Both the position numbers and the translations under genes were made by a program. Under the pieces are notes generated by a model. It saw only the letters and a list, made by a program, of their open reading frames with translations, ran no database searches and was not told where the DNA came from. A DNA stretch of 64,000 nucleotides from Ephydatia muelleri (Eukaryota > Porifera > Demospongiae > Spongillida > Spongillidae), in contig JABACO010000021.1 of assembly GCA_013339895.1 (NCBI GenBank), forward strand, positions 3,583,201 to 3,647,200, read 5' to 3'. Shown one piece after another: positions 10,702-24,649 of this stretch. Each line of letters opens with the position of its first letter. The stretch's first letter is position 1.

Positions 10702-11163
10702 GTGTTACTGATATGTCTAAATGAAAATACTTTTACATTATGTATAGAGGAACAGATATGTTCTCTGTTTCCGTGTATGGGGATGAACTTTGGCAAATGC
10801 TGTAGCCATTTCCCAGATTCCCCTCCACCTGATGAAAGAAGTGAAGTCAGCGATGTTCAGAACTTGAGCACTGGGAAAACAGAAGTTTTTTACCAATGTT
10901 GTGGAACCACTGTTGTTCAGCAGTCAACATTTTTGAGCAGGAGCCCCTGGATGATTCCTTTTGATATTGCTTCTTTTCAGGAAGACTCACTGAGTAACTT
11001 GAGAACAACCTATCCTAGGAATATCACAGTTGATGGTAGAATGTACGTGCTGTGGGTTACACCCTGTATAAGGAAGGAGCATCTCATTTCACTGCTGCAG
11101 TTATGTGGAGAAATAAGTGGTGATTTTATGATGGGCTCTCTGAAACAGACCAAACACGAATGA
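10702..11163 (+). CDS. ORF in the centre of the foldback element, unrecognised
   Basis: An open frame of 153 codons whose first codon is GTG; the first ATG in frame lies near 10778, or the frame is a downstream exon. The protein has CCGTTVVQQSTFLSRSPWMI and then YVLWVTPCIRKEHLISLLQL. A Cys-rich pair followed by a hydrophobic strand and a His/Ser segment is vaguely like the end of ubiquitin-protease folds found in some transposon proteins, but this is a guess. It is the only sizeable frame inside the element, lies exactly between the arms, and has an AATAAA at about 11326 in the right arm. No transposase catalytic motif can be seen, so the element is likely non-autonomous. Confidence 0.4.
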   Translation: MLLICLNENTFTLCIEEQICSLFPCMGMNFGKCCSHFPDSPPPDERSEVSDVQNLSTGKTEVFYQCCGTTVVQQSTFLSRSPWMIPFDIASFQEDSLSNLRTTYPRNITVDGRMYVLWVTPCIRKEHLISLLQLCGEISGDFMMGSLKQTKHE

Positions 11164-11362
11164 CACCTATGAAAGAAGCTTACATGTCTGGACCCAAAGG
11201 TTCTTATGTGATATATGTATTATTTTAGTTATTCATGCATGCATACATGTATATTATTTGCTTTGTGATCAATATATCATTATTTAAATCATTATACTGT
11301 AAGTCTTATCAGTAACACTTGAATAATAAAGTATTCATCATCTGCGGCTGGACTAGATCCTT

Positions 11363-12870
<1,508 letters not shown>

Positions 12871-13123
12871 TAGCTACACCCTTTGAGAACATGTGGCTAA
12901 TCTAAAAAACTGAGGTATTATACGGTATACTGTGCCTGAAATCCCGACGCGCGAGCTCTAAGTGCACGTGTATATGTAAGTAACACATGCATCCGAACGG
13001 TCAACCAAGATATCGAAGTTGCAAGGGGGACAAGCTATCCTAAAGGCGGACAACGTTATACTAGGATAGGGTGTCCGTAGGGGGACAGCCTATCCAGGGG
13101 GACAAGCTATCCTGTTACACCGG

Positions 13124-15161
13124 AAACAACAGAAGGCATAGGAAATTTACTGGCTCTGTCGAGTGCAAAAATATGGCGGTCAGTGTATGTAGCATTTTAG
13201 GGAAAGCGCTGCAGGTCACTGACAAGGGCAACTAATCCTCGTATCAACGGACTTAGCTTTAGGTTCGTTAAGGGTTAGGACAAGGACACGTATACAGGGA
13301 GTCCATGGGGGAAGAAGTAAGGCAAGCATACGCATGCGCGGAACGTTTCAGAAATCGTATAGGTCTAGTCGGAGGGATCCCTGGACTAACCTTTAAGGGG
13401 GATCAAAATTTTTCGTGACAATAATACTTTTCTCATGTTAGGCTTATTGCAACCAGATGCGCACACCCGACTGCTTTAGTCACAACTCGGTGGAACGCCT
13501 CATTGTGTCGATCTTACGCTGTCAATTGCGTTATTATTACCTATATGCATTTTGCCAATATAATGTAGCCATAACCAGTCCGCATCTTAGTGACTTCTTT
13601 GCGAGTTAGTCACACGAGGCGTATTTAGACGCCCCGGTAAGTGATTTATAATGAGCCGAAGACGCTATGGCTCTTTAAAATACCATGCTAACTGTACATC
13701 CAAATTATATACTGACATACTGCATGGCAACCTCCTTGTTCGTACACCGCAAGCCCTCCATCTGGAAGAGAATGCGTTTTTGTTAATTTGATGTCATGGA
13801 ATAAGCGCGATCAAAAGTTCAGCGTGCCCGCATCCAACAGTCAATTGGAATCCTGCTAGTATAGTGGTCTGTTTTCCATCCTACTTATTCTACTGCACAT
13901 TACATGTATCTACGACTAGTACATAAGTCATACTGCTCACATTGTGATCCCATGACAACCCCGCTACAGGATGTAACTTGTTCTTTTAGTTTATAAACCA
14001 TTTCATCACACACTTCACCCCAAATCCAACGCTCCTCCAGTTAATTGTTTTTTAATTTTGAGCTCTTTCTTCTTTTCCTTCTTTTCTTATCGCAAAGCAG
14101 TATTCGAGCGAGATCACGTCATTATTTACTTTCTGTTGTATCGACATCCATAGCTACCAATAGGGTGCATTATAATAGGTTATATACTCGTTGCATAGTG
14201 GCCGTAACTGCTGCTCATGCGTACACTGCAGGATCTGTATGGTGTACCACAACCTCAAATAGGAGTGCCGTTTTTTTTTTTTAAATCGAGTTATAAAGTA
14301 AATACTGTACGCAATGCGTCATGTGCTTTGCAGGGTGTAGTATTTACAGATCAGTTTAAGGGTAAAGGCCCCGCGTAATAAAATGAAAAAGAAAAGAACA
14401 AAAAAAAAAGAAAGATGCGAACCCTATGCATTTCGACACAAAAATAAATTATCTCTTTAAGGAGACAAAAATGATGTGTTTACAGTGAAGATGTACGTAG
14501 AAATTATCAACCACAGAGTTGCTCAAGCTAGCCTATATCCTTGCGAATCACCATCTTTGGTCCACCAAATTGGCTATGGATTTCCTGCATGACGGCCGTC
14601 TGCATCTAGCGCTTTTACGATTCGATCGGACTTTAAACACACATGTATATTTAAGATAAGATCATATGAGTGCGCAATGGGCTGGGAAGAGTACAGCATG
14701 GAGGATTTTCTCAGAATCTATGCATCTGCTGGAAAAAACAGGTTGCCTACATGCAGTTCCAATTCTAGTCTAGCTCTTCTACGTTAATTGTACGTTATTT
14801 GTTCAGTTGTATATATATTCCATAAACTTTGTTTGGAGTCTTCTTCTTATTTCCACAAACACCTACAACTGCATTGAGGTCTGCTGTTTTCTCGAAACCT
14901 TTTTGCCCGCAGGGTAAATTACACGTCGACCCTGCTGCCTCAGAAAGTGATGTCGGTCTCATGTTAGTCTGTGTTATTCGTATATTCTGATTAATACGAA
15001 GACAATCGTACATCAGTTGTATGCTCTTTGTTTTAATTTTGGTGATATGTATCATGACGGATAACCTTTCATACACAATAACTTCATTTACATACACGCG
15101 CACGTATGAAGCCTGTCTATAGTTCAACTTTTAATGTGTTAATTGTTACGTATCGGTTCGG
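13124..15161. other. intergenic DNA without a supported gene
   Basis: No convincing coding sequence or RNA gene seen. The frame at 15127-14795 (minus) lies just 3' of peptide gene B and may be its untranslated tail. TGTCACGAAAAATTT occurs inverted on the two sides of the outer element (near 9348 and near 13410), hinting at a further, degraded repeat. Confidence 0.4.
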
Positions 15162-15374
15162 TCAGTAAGGCGCTTTCGTCTTCTTTTTGTTGTCATACGG
15201 AGGAGTGGTGCCAGCAGGAGGTGTCGTTGGGGTAGCTGTCCCAGGGTATCCCGTGTTGGGTGGCTTGGACATTAACTTGCCTTTGTACAGATATACATTG
15301 TATTTCTCTTTTGCATTGGCTGAAACCAAAGCAGCTGCCAACAGCAATAGAAGAACTTGAAGAAGAAACTTCAT
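15162..15374 (-). CDS. small secreted peptide B (paralogue of 825-1046)
   Basis: Predicted 70-residue protein: signal peptide MKFLLQVLLLLLAAALVSA, then KEKYNVYLYKGKLM and a Pro/Thr/Gly-rich tail ending in Lys-rich sequence. Compared with peptide A, the leader is nearly identical, the KEK-x-x-x-Y-x-x-KG core is kept, and the tail has diverged while keeping Thr/Pro and basic character. I chose Met 15374 rather than 15413 because the minus-strand TATA box at 15444-15434 would place the transcript start near 15408, and because the gene A spacing is the same (about 62 bp TATA to ATG). No cysteines. Single exon as seen. Function unknown; secretion is inferred. Confidence 0.65.
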   Translation of the reverse strand: MKFLLQVLLLLLAAALVSANAKEKYNVYLYKGKLMSKPPNTGYPGTATPTTPPAGTTPPYDNKKKTKAPY

Positions 15375-15429
15375 TCTAGCTTGCTTAGCCAAATTGGGAT
15401 CTATAAATTTCAACTTGGATTAGCAAGTA

Positions 15430-15670
15430 TCCTCCTTTATAAAGCCCGGCTATCTGTCTTGTTGTGTAAAAACTTTCCATAATCGCCAGCTGATAGGTTG
15501 CATTGTGCGCATGCGCCACGTGTTGTCTGGTAGTCCAGTCAATCCCCTTGCACTTTAGACTAATCAAATAAAGCACTTTAGACTAACGAAGTGAACCATT
15601 ATTAGCGGCTGGCGGGCACCTTGATGCTCCCGTTTTCATGCACACTGATTTCTTATACCGATGCATTGAA
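15430..15670 (-). promoter_or_regulatory. promoter region of secreted peptide B
   Basis: Minus-strand TATA box CTTTATAAAGG at 15444-15434. Conserved with 1100-1325: the flanking block with AGCCCGG, the element around GCGCATGCGCCACGTG (15509-15524, containing an E-box CACGTG), the CTAGTCCA-like block, and GGCTGGCGGGCACCT at 15606-15620. Confidence 0.55.
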
Positions 15671-16537
15671 GAGGGTGTTCCCAATATATGGACTTCCTAG
15701 CATATTGCACAGTGGCAATGGGAGAGGATATATCAACCAAGTAATTGAAGAAGTTATCAAATACAAATGTCTAAATATTCAGTCATTTAATTATGTTATC
15801 ACAATGTTTAACACCAATCCTGATTCAAACATAATATTTGGATGTGCAATGCTTTTCTATACCAGTGCTAGCCTTTTCTGCCTATTGTGATATGCCATTG
15901 TTCAATCACAAACATAGACCACATGAGATTCTGAAGCTTGAATGGGAACAGTACAATATCGATGTAATAGTATAAACAAGCCAGCATTGTATTTATATAG
16001 CGTGGATTAATCACACAAATCAGACTCTGGGTACTGAAATATGAACGTTGAGCGGCCCGTTAGTCAACCATCCGATCGGTTGGTTGGTCAACGGGTCGTC
16101 CCATTGACCGTTTGGAAGTTAGCACCACATTCCTCAGCACCATATTCCAATCTAATTAGATTACACCGCAACGAAGAGGCACGCGTTCCCTTGTAGGCGC
16201 ACGCCTCTTCGTAGATGTAAGAAAATTCCAGGCACAACCATTTGCTACAGTAATCACTAGAAGAGTTCTGACATTGGGTTATACAAATTGGAGGGGCGGA
16301 ATTGGGATATATGGTGGTGTAGGGCTCCCAACACAGCAATCAAGCATTGATTAAAAACTTCCCTCTTAATTCTTTCCATTTTCATTTAAACCTTTTCATT
16401 CCATTCCGTTTATGTATGTGTTGTATGCGATGTATTATAGTGTTTTTTTACCCTACAAGTAGGCAACATTTCGCTCTATGACCTAAGTTACCAACAATTA
16501 GACAATATTAAGTGCCTAGTTTCAAAATACCATCTCA
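15671..16537. other. intergenic DNA without a supported gene
   Basis: No recognisable gene. A short inverted repeat around 16154-16215 (AACGAAGAGGCACGCG and CGCACGCCTCTTCG) suggests a small foldback or MITE end. Confidence 0.4.
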
Positions 16538-16945
16538 GTGTACCCGCCACCCGATGTCTGGGCTGAGCCGACTGGCGATATCCATACAATACTCAAATGC
16601 ACAACAGAACAAACATTGTATTTGGTGGGTGTGACACCACTTCCTGACCGTGCCTGCTGCCAGACAGTGTGCTTGGGCATACCTCCTTGTTCTAGACTCC
16701 TGTTGGTACCTCCCGCCTATTCGTGGGCTGAGCCTAATTGCATCATCCAACCACTATTCATCTGCACAGCAGAGAACAAAATATTTGGTGGGTGTGGCAC
16801 CACTTCCTAACCTAGCCTGCCACCAGACAGTGTGATTGGACACACTTCCTTGTTCTAGACTTCTTTCTATACCTCTAACCTATTCCTGGGCTGAGTCCAA
16901 GGCATTATCCAATCACCACTCATCTGCACAGCAGAGTACATAATA
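16538..16945. repeat. about 164-bp tandem repeat, 2.3 copies
   Basis: The marker GGCTGAG occurs at 16561, 16726 and 16889 (steps of 165 and 163). Each unit also carries ATTTGGTGGGTGTG, CACCACTTCCT, CAGACAGTGTG and TCCTTGTTCTAGACT in the same order. Confidence 0.85.
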
Positions 16946-18279
16946 AGGCACACATGCATATGAGCATATTGTATTTCCACACAGATCCACGTGACAAAGA
17001 AGGTACCACCAGTGCCTGTTACGTGGCCATCACAGGCAGGAGAAAAGGTGTCAAATGTAACATCAAACAATATAATTCATTCTATGAGGTGATAAATGCT
17101 CTCATTGCAATTATTTTTAGATGAATGAAATAATTGCAAAACCTAGAAATAATATTATGTAACAGTGGTTAAAAATCGACTAAGCTGTCTACAATAAATG
17201 ACATCCCTGTATTTTATCCACTGAAGTGTTTCTTGAAATAATAAATTCACCAAACCTAAACCATTTATTTCTTAAATGTAGAAACAATTAGAGCAGCTTG
17301 AAGCCTCCATCAGCTCAAACAAAAAGTGAATCTTTCATTCTCATCAGTACTTATTCTCATGTTAATACAGTGTGTAGCTTGAAGACATCATTTCCAATCT
17401 GACAGTGAGATAAATTTACAATTATGCACCGTGCTTTAATTTGAATCCTGTATCAATGCAGCAAACTATGACGGCACTATGGAAATTTTAATAAAAACTC
17501 TCAATGGTGCAGTCCAAGGTAAAATCTTGATTCCAATTTGCAATGAATCAATAGCATTCATATACCATTTGAAGCTTTACAAAGAGAGGATAGATGCAAG
17601 TCAGTGCAGAGAGAGAAGGTTGACAGTGGAGGGTAAACAGAGAGAAAGGGGATAGAGAGAGACAAGGGATGTCTACAATTTGTTTGTTTTGGTAAGTAAT
17701 GCCTCTTTTGAGTTTGAATTAAATACTATTCCATCCTACAGGAAATGGCATCGACTTGCTTAAAATCAGGTCCCCCAACATATTTAACTATGCTCTAACA
17801 TTGATGGATGCTCTGTTCACTGAACTAAAGATGGCATCATCCTGATTTCAGCAGGCAGACAAGGGCACATGTAGTGAAAAGTCTCTGTCTTCTCGAAGTG
17901 TGCAACTGTTGGAGGTACCTGACAAGAAAAGTTATGCAGGAGTATTAAGTATCATCACATTAACCTTGATTCAGATTGCATAGCAGAAAGATACACTCAA
18001 GCCTCCTCTAGAGAGAACAGTAGTAAAATAAGAAACAAATGTAATCAAAAGTGTAGGGATAAAAATAAGAAACTTTAAGTGCCACTGCATTTAGTATATG
18101 TTATGTGTTGTACTTTGTATGTGCATGCGTGTAATTTTAGAGCCATTTTGTCACTAAGACAGGTAATGAAAATAAAAAAATTAGATTCCAAAAAAATTGC
18201 ATCAAAATTTCAAGTATGTCCAATTAAATAATGGAAGATCAGGAATTGCGCAACTCAAGAATACTTCAGGATAATGTCA
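16946..18279. other. AT-rich intergenic DNA without a supported gene
   Basis: No coding frame, RNA gene or clear element recognised. Confidence 0.4.
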
Positions 18280-18660
18280 AGACCCTGAATATCCTGCCTA
18301 GAAAACAAGAAATGTGGCCATACCATAATCTCATCTTTTGGCCAAGATCTTTGCCAAAATAGGCACGATCTTGAGGTAAGCCTGCCCAGGAAACAAGAAA
18401 TATAATCTTGAATCTTGACTCTTGACCAAGATTGACCAGATCTTGGATAATTCTTGGGCAATCTTGCCCAAGAATGACCCAAGATATTCAAGATCTACAC
18501 TCAAGATTTTGAACGTCTTGGCCAAGATACAAGAAATGTGGCGGCCGTAATCTTACATCTTGGCCATGATCTTGGCCAAAATAGGCAAGTTCTTACAAGT
18601 TATCTTACCCAAGAAATGTCCGAAGATACACATTGATTTTATGCCCAAGATTTTTTCACT
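18280..18660. repeat. CAAGAT/ATCTTG-rich repeat cluster
   Basis: The hexamer CAAGAT and its complement ATCTTG recur some twenty times in both orientations. A longer unit (ACAAGAAATGTGG, then TTGGCCAAGATC or a close variant, then GCCAAAATAGGCA) appears at about 18305-18370 and again at about 18530-18590. The dense short motif in both directions is like a subterminal region of an EnSpm-type or foldback element, with no coding part. Confidence 0.6.
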
Positions 18661-20243
18661 GGGGTTATAGCAGCCTGGTGTGGTTGGGCATCATCTAGGA
18701 TACAACACAGACGCAGTGAAATACATGGCCCAACCAAGCTTCATAAAGTCATCAACACGGTGGACTTGCACTTACGTACGGCTACCTTCGACCTTCAACT
18801 GGGTGAATCGCAACAAAGGAGGTTCACAGAACACAACAAAAAGTAACGATCGAGAAATCACAGCTTGTTAAATGAGGAAATCGGTAAACACGTGGCGCTC
18901 AAGGAGGTGGAGTTATTAAAGATTGGACCAAGCATTTTCGATCCGCTGAGTCATGAACGGAAGCTCGTTTACGTGCGCGTCATAAGGAAAATGATTGTTC
19001 CGTAGTCAATTAACAACTTTCCAGATAACACTAACAGCTGCCAATTCACACTATATTTAGTGTGCAAAAAGTAGTGTTTACTTATTGTGGTTCAAAGTCG
19101 GATCGCGGAGTGAGGAAGCGTCAGCAAAGTGTTGTATCACGGATTTGCGGTGACAAAACGGTAAGGGATTGGTCCAGTTCAGGATCAGGGTGCACTTCTG
19201 ATTCTACCGTGGTCATTTGCAGTCCTGTTTCTGTTTCACAGAAAACATGCAGCCTTTGTTCTGCTGTGTTGCCGAGAATGTAAATCGATACAGACATACC
19301 TAAGGTCTACAATGACCCAAGAACAAGCGCCAACAACCATGCACAGAGTAAGCTTTTTGGCACATATTTATATAGCACGCATAAATAGATAGAGGTGTGC
19401 GAGTGATGTTGTTTAATTTGTATCATTTAGAACATCAACTTTACACTCGCATACTTTTAAGATACATAAGAGTTGAACGCTATAGCTTTTGGGGCTGTGC
19501 CCCAGACCTCAATGAGTGCTCCCCCATGCCCCCTAGCTGCGGGAGCCTCCCGCCCCCCACCCACCCACCCAACACACGCGTATAACTATTATTCCTTCCG
19601 ACGCCACTGTTACCACGGGCTCTGACCTACCACAATCTGCACTTGATAGTACGGGTACAATAAAACTCATCTCCATACATAAGCCACACAGGAACAACGC
19701 TCTTCAAAAGAAGGAAAAAGAAAGGAAAAAAAAAAAGAAAAAAGAAAAAAAAGGTAAGGTAAAGTAAACTGTTACCACCCCTAAGAAGCAGCACAATGTT
19801 TCATGTCGTATACTAGTTGTATGGAATGAAATGAGTGTACATGTACTCCTCCTACAAGGGTCAGTATTAGAAATGAAATACGATAACTGGGTAGTACATG
19901 GCAATCTGATGAGTACATGTACACTCATCTGATTTCCTGCATTCAACTGATGCAACATGAGACATGCAACATTGTGCTGATGGAAACGCAGGTACAGTAA
20001 GAGGTTACAGTATACCATCTCGAAATGGTTACATGCAACGCTCTGACGGTGGTACCGAAACTTTGAAAAATTCTATGGGTCATCAAAATAAATTTGCATT
20101 GGGTACGTACTACCAATGTGACGAATCGATCGATTGAACCTCATTAATGAGAGTTTTGCATCAATTGTTATTATCGATTAGCTAAAAATTACATTTACAT
20201 CTCATTTACATACTCTTTATTTAGTTCTTTACTGATATACGCG
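18661..20243. other. intergenic DNA without a supported gene
   Basis: No gene recognised. Contains a purine-rich A/G tract at 19708-19760 and short AT-rich runs. Confidence 0.4.
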
Positions 20244-20259
20244 ATGTTACATCATCACA

Positions 20260-20625
20260 AAACACAAGTTCAGCTCTTCACTATACGGAAGATGGCTCTG
20301 GCATTGGCTCTTATTAAACAAATGCTCAAGTTTGAGAACAGTTCAAAAGATGCCTGTGACTTTGGCAGTGAATTGTGTATCGCCAGCCTAGCTATGACCT
20401 GCACCAGAAAATTTGATGCTTCTCTACCCCAAGCCCCATAGGAGTCAACTGCTAGAGGGGTTGAGACCCACCCTAAAGCTAAGCATTTCTCATCATTGGC
20501 GGTGTTTCCTGCTCTCCGTTGCCTCAAGGACTGCACCAACCATTGCTCTCGCTTCAGCTAAAGTTGAAGGATTTAGCGGTGAGACAACAGAGATATCCAG
20601 GGCAACGGGCCTTGCTCTTTCCTGA
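20260..20625 (-). mobile_element. non-LTR retrotransposon fragment, C-terminal region
   Basis: Minus-strand frame 20539-20270 has ANDEKCLALGWVSTPLAVDS, YGAWGREA and LIRANARAIF, the same C-terminal signature as at 1635-1943, 5477-5692 and 5947-6546. A truncated 3' piece. Confidence 0.6.
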
Positions 20626-20705
20626 CCATTCACAGACACGACCTACTGATATTCTCGTGCAGCATTGGAACCATGGAAGGTCTGTTGCTAAAAAATAAAT
20701 AAATA

Positions 20706-20897
20706 GGGCAGTGTCCAGCAAAAGTGCGCTAGTGGTGCTTTTTCAAATTTTCCAGGACAAGCAGAAATGTAACCCTATAACTCCATGAAGGGTAGCACAG
20801 TTTTTGATGCGTTTGAGAAGAAGCTTCCAGATCACAGAAAATAAAAATAAAAACATGACAAACTGTCCACTAGCGCAATTTTGCTGAACACTGTCCC
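20706..20897. mobile_element. 192-bp MITE with TA target site
   Basis: The left end GGGCAGTGTCCAGCAAAAGT pairs with the reverse complement of the right end (GGGACAGTGTTCAGCAAAAT), and the repeat continues to GCGCTAGTGG. TA dinucleotides flank both ends. A TA site suggests Tc1/mariner-type mobilisation, which is inference. No coding content. Confidence 0.75.
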
Positions 20898-21075
20898 TAA
20901 TTTTGACCTAACGGAATTCCATACTCCAGTGGGGTAACTCAATAACACACAAATGGATGTACGAGTTTATGCATGTATGTAAAATGTGTATCATCATATT
21001 ATTATAGTGCATATAAACACGTGTAAGTCGCCAATATAAGGCAAGTAATGCCAATGAAATGTTTTACATTACTGC

Positions 21076-21480
21076 CTACTTAAAAGGGGAAGGTTTACAA
21101 AGGCAGGTGAGATCTAGTTGCAACTTGAAGAGTGAGGCAGTGTTTGAAGTCACAATAGAAGCAAGAAGTGAATTCCACACAGGTATTACATGCTGTGAGA
21201 AGTAATTGTATCTTTCAGCCCAGTGAGGTAAATTACAAGATCTAAGAGCTGATGGATTTAGCCAATGTGAATGTAATAACAATGACACAATGTTGATTGG
21301 GTTCAGGAGAAGGGACAAGACGGATTGTCTAGTCATCTTATTAGTTAATATTCGATTAGTGCTGTATAATGACCAGTTTTGAGGGGGGGGGGGGGGGCTG
21401 TGAACAGCTGGGAGACATTCTCTAAACAATGATTGGTATGAATTTGTCTGCCTGATCTTGTAAGGCCACATTTAGTGCAC
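21076..21480 (-). mobile_element. LINE 3' coding end (CR1/L2/Jockey-like)
   Basis: Minus-strand frame 21471-21076 contains WAERYNYFSQHVIPVWNSLL, the typical end of LINE ORF2, where the phrase FF-(S/P)-x-R-(V/I)-(V/I)-P-x-WNSLP is widespread. Truncated at 5'. Confidence 0.65.
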
Positions 21481-21840
21481 AGGAACTAGTATCAGACTTT
21501 TCTACTGTTAATTGCTCACTTGCTTAGTACTAGAAGCTAATAGAAATTAATAGAAATTAAAATGAAAACATGCACTGGACTAATCCACATTCATTATATA
21601 CACATGTATGTATGCCATTGTTGTAATGTGAGAGCTTTGCTGACTAAACTCTGCTGATGAGATTCACAACATACACACACAAACACAAACACACACAGCC
21701 ATTTACAGTGAGCTTTATTACACCACAAATCAGACATGTCATGTGCATTTGCCCTATTCTTCAAACAGTACTTGCTGAAACACTTGTTCTCTTGACCAAT
21801 GCATAGGGACATGTCTCCATACTTGTACTTGTACATCTGT

Positions 21841-21841
21841 C

Positions 21842-21875
<34 letters not shown>

Positions 21876-22385
21876 CATACATACATACATACATACATAC
21901 ATACATACATACATACATACATACATACATACATACATACATACATACATACATACATACACACACATACACACGCATACATATACACACCAATACATAT
22001 ACACGCATACATACACACACATACATACACACACATACATCACACATACATACACACACACATTCATACACACGCACATACATACACGCACATTCATACA
22101 TACACATACATACACACACGTACATACACACACATACATACACACACATACATACACGCACACATACATACACGCACACATACATACATACACACACACA
22201 TACATACATACACACACATACACACACATACACACACACGCATACACACACACACACGCATACACACATACATGCATACACACACACATACACACACACG
22301 CATACACACACACGCATACACACACACATACATACCACACACATACATACACACACTCACACACACAGGCAGGCAGGCAGACACA
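21841..22385. repeat. (CATA)n and (CACATA)n compound microsatellite
   Basis: About 120 bp of almost pure CATA tetramer, then some 400 bp of mixed CACA, CATACA and CACG units, ending in AGGCAGGCAGGC. The long open frames across it in several phases are artefacts. Confidence 0.95.
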
Positions 22386-24649
22386 TGCACATATTTACAT
22401 AGGAGATTATATACGTATATAAAGATTACTTACATATGCTACTCATGTACAGTGCATTTTGAACACAAATGTGCCACACACACACACACACACACACACT
22501 CAGGTATAAACATTTGCATTTAATGCCAGCAACACATTGCACTAACAACCATATGACTTCACTGGCACATTGACATCATAATTTACGACACTTCGCAAGT
22601 GAGTGCACATCAAATTAGTGCTACACTCTCGCTTTCCTGATATGGTAAGCACTGGAGTAAATGCACTTTGTTTAATGGTACACTAGTACATTTATCAACC
22701 ACTCCTTTGCGTAACTTAAATTCCATAGCAGATTCATGGGTGAGGGAGATATGGTCAATGCACGATCATTTTTTATGTGCTTATGATAAGTTACATCGCG
22801 TTGCCAATAAAAAAACCTGCAGTGTTAGTACACCACACTCAACCATTTGTTGGCTCATCATAATGCAGGTGGTCAGGCCCTAGTGATGTTTGTGCACATA
22901 ACGATGTATGACAATATTGCATGGAGAAGAGCATGGAGCTGCCCCACATCAACATGACTTCTTGGAATCGTGGCTGGCCAAACAGGAGAGCTGGGCATGC
23001 TGTCATTTTAAATCAACTTTGAATGATACAGAAGAACCACAAATTGGCAACGTGTTTTTTTATTCAGCCAGAATTGGGGGAGATAATTTTTTAAAAGGAA
23101 ATAGTGGTGGGGAGGTAAAAGAGGGTTAAAAGGAATATGCCATTACCATTGTCTATACCGGTAGTCTACATGTGCACACATCTTATCTCTCTCTAACATA
23201 CTTGCTGTGCTTATTGCCAAATTTTGCATGCTTATGCATGAATGTGCACATGTGCATGTGTACATGTAAAAGCATACACACAGAGGTATTCACACAGAGC
23301 ACACAGGTGATGCCAGCAGCCCTGGGTGATTCAATTTGGTCCCTTCCCCCATCCCACAACCAAAATAGATTTATGGATTCACTAGGTGGGTCCATACAGT
23401 TCTGACCTAAGAATCGGGTCACAAATTGTCAAAGCAAGCTGGTAGTGTGATTCACTTGCATGGCTTCAACACCCATTTTAAAGAGGGACCTACCCTGTGC
23501 AGGTATGAGAGGAATGCTTACCAACTGCTCTTTCTTTCGTGTGGCTAGTCTGGTTTATTGACATAGCTGTTTAAATTGTCTATGTCTCCTGTTAGCTATG
23601 CAATAGGGGTGGCTCAATGCAACATCTGCTGGTGTATATATGCATGCATCTGTGCGAGTGCACATGAGCTGTCTCCAATAGAGGCAGAGTTGACATGATA
23701 GTGGATCATCTAATGTACTTTCCACTCCCCCTGTCTAGCTCCACATGAGCCCTTTAGTACACGCTGCGTTCCTCATCTGACTCCCTTATTGGCTTTTACA
23801 CTGTAACACATGCACACAAGTCTCTTGTCTAGATTTAATTTTCTCTAAATAAGCACCCCTACTGCTCTCCTTCCCCTTCAGCGTTATTAAAATAATGATG
23901 GTAAATTTTGTTATGCCAACCTGTACTGCAATGTTTTGCGTTTCGCCATTAATGCTTTATGCTGATCCATTACCAATAGAATTTTACACTCTCAGGTTCC
24001 AAATGAGCGCACATCCACTTGCATGTGGTGTGGGGTATGTGTGGTTTGGCCCTCTGGTATGATTGGCTAAGAGAATCTTGGCATGAATCCACAAACGAAC
24101 CTCAGCATATTGACCATATTCTAGCCACTAACTGCAGCTTTTGAATACCCGACTTAACTAAATTGTGCAGAATCTTTCTTTAAATTTGGGCATAGACACA
24201 TAACATTGCATTGTGCAAGTACATGTACATTCAGGGGACAATTTAGCACAAATCACAGCAGGGTTTTCAAAAGCCTTTCATTCTAGCACTCTATACCCTG
24301 TAACAGAGTTGAGGGGATAGCAACCGTTGCATCGCGCTGAGAGGATGATGGTATATCATTATTGGAGCTAGCATATCGCAGACATATAGAACTTGATTTA
24401 CCGTCAGGTTGATTGGCGGTTGCGGTCACCATTGCGGTTTGTGGCGGGATGAGGGAATAATGCACAAAGCTATACAGCCAAATTACAGAACCCTCCAACA
24501 AATCAGGGTTCACGTGCATGCGTGACAGGCATTTCCATCTGGTATGCCATGATACATAGATCCATACAGGTAAAAGCGCACGTGCGTTTCGTGCATTTCC
24601 GCCAGGTGAACTCTATCGCTGCACCTCCCGTGTCGCATATAGTGCCTGA
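22386..24649. other. intergenic DNA upstream of the Four-jointed-like gene
   Basis: Contains a short (CA)n run at 22475-22498. No coding exon recognised. The last 150 bp before 24650 are the likely promoter and 5' untranslated region of the kinase gene, but no TATA box is obvious. Confidence 0.4.

Noticed and set aside
19400-19590. Proline-rich frame with CAPDLNECSPMPPS (possible EGF-like piece)
   Set aside because: Only a short match in C-rich sequence; no Cys spacing of an EGF domain and no splice support.
21594-22422. Cys/Val/Tyr-rich and His/Thr-rich open frames of up to 256 codons on both strands
   Set aside because: They are translations of the CATA/CACA microsatellite.
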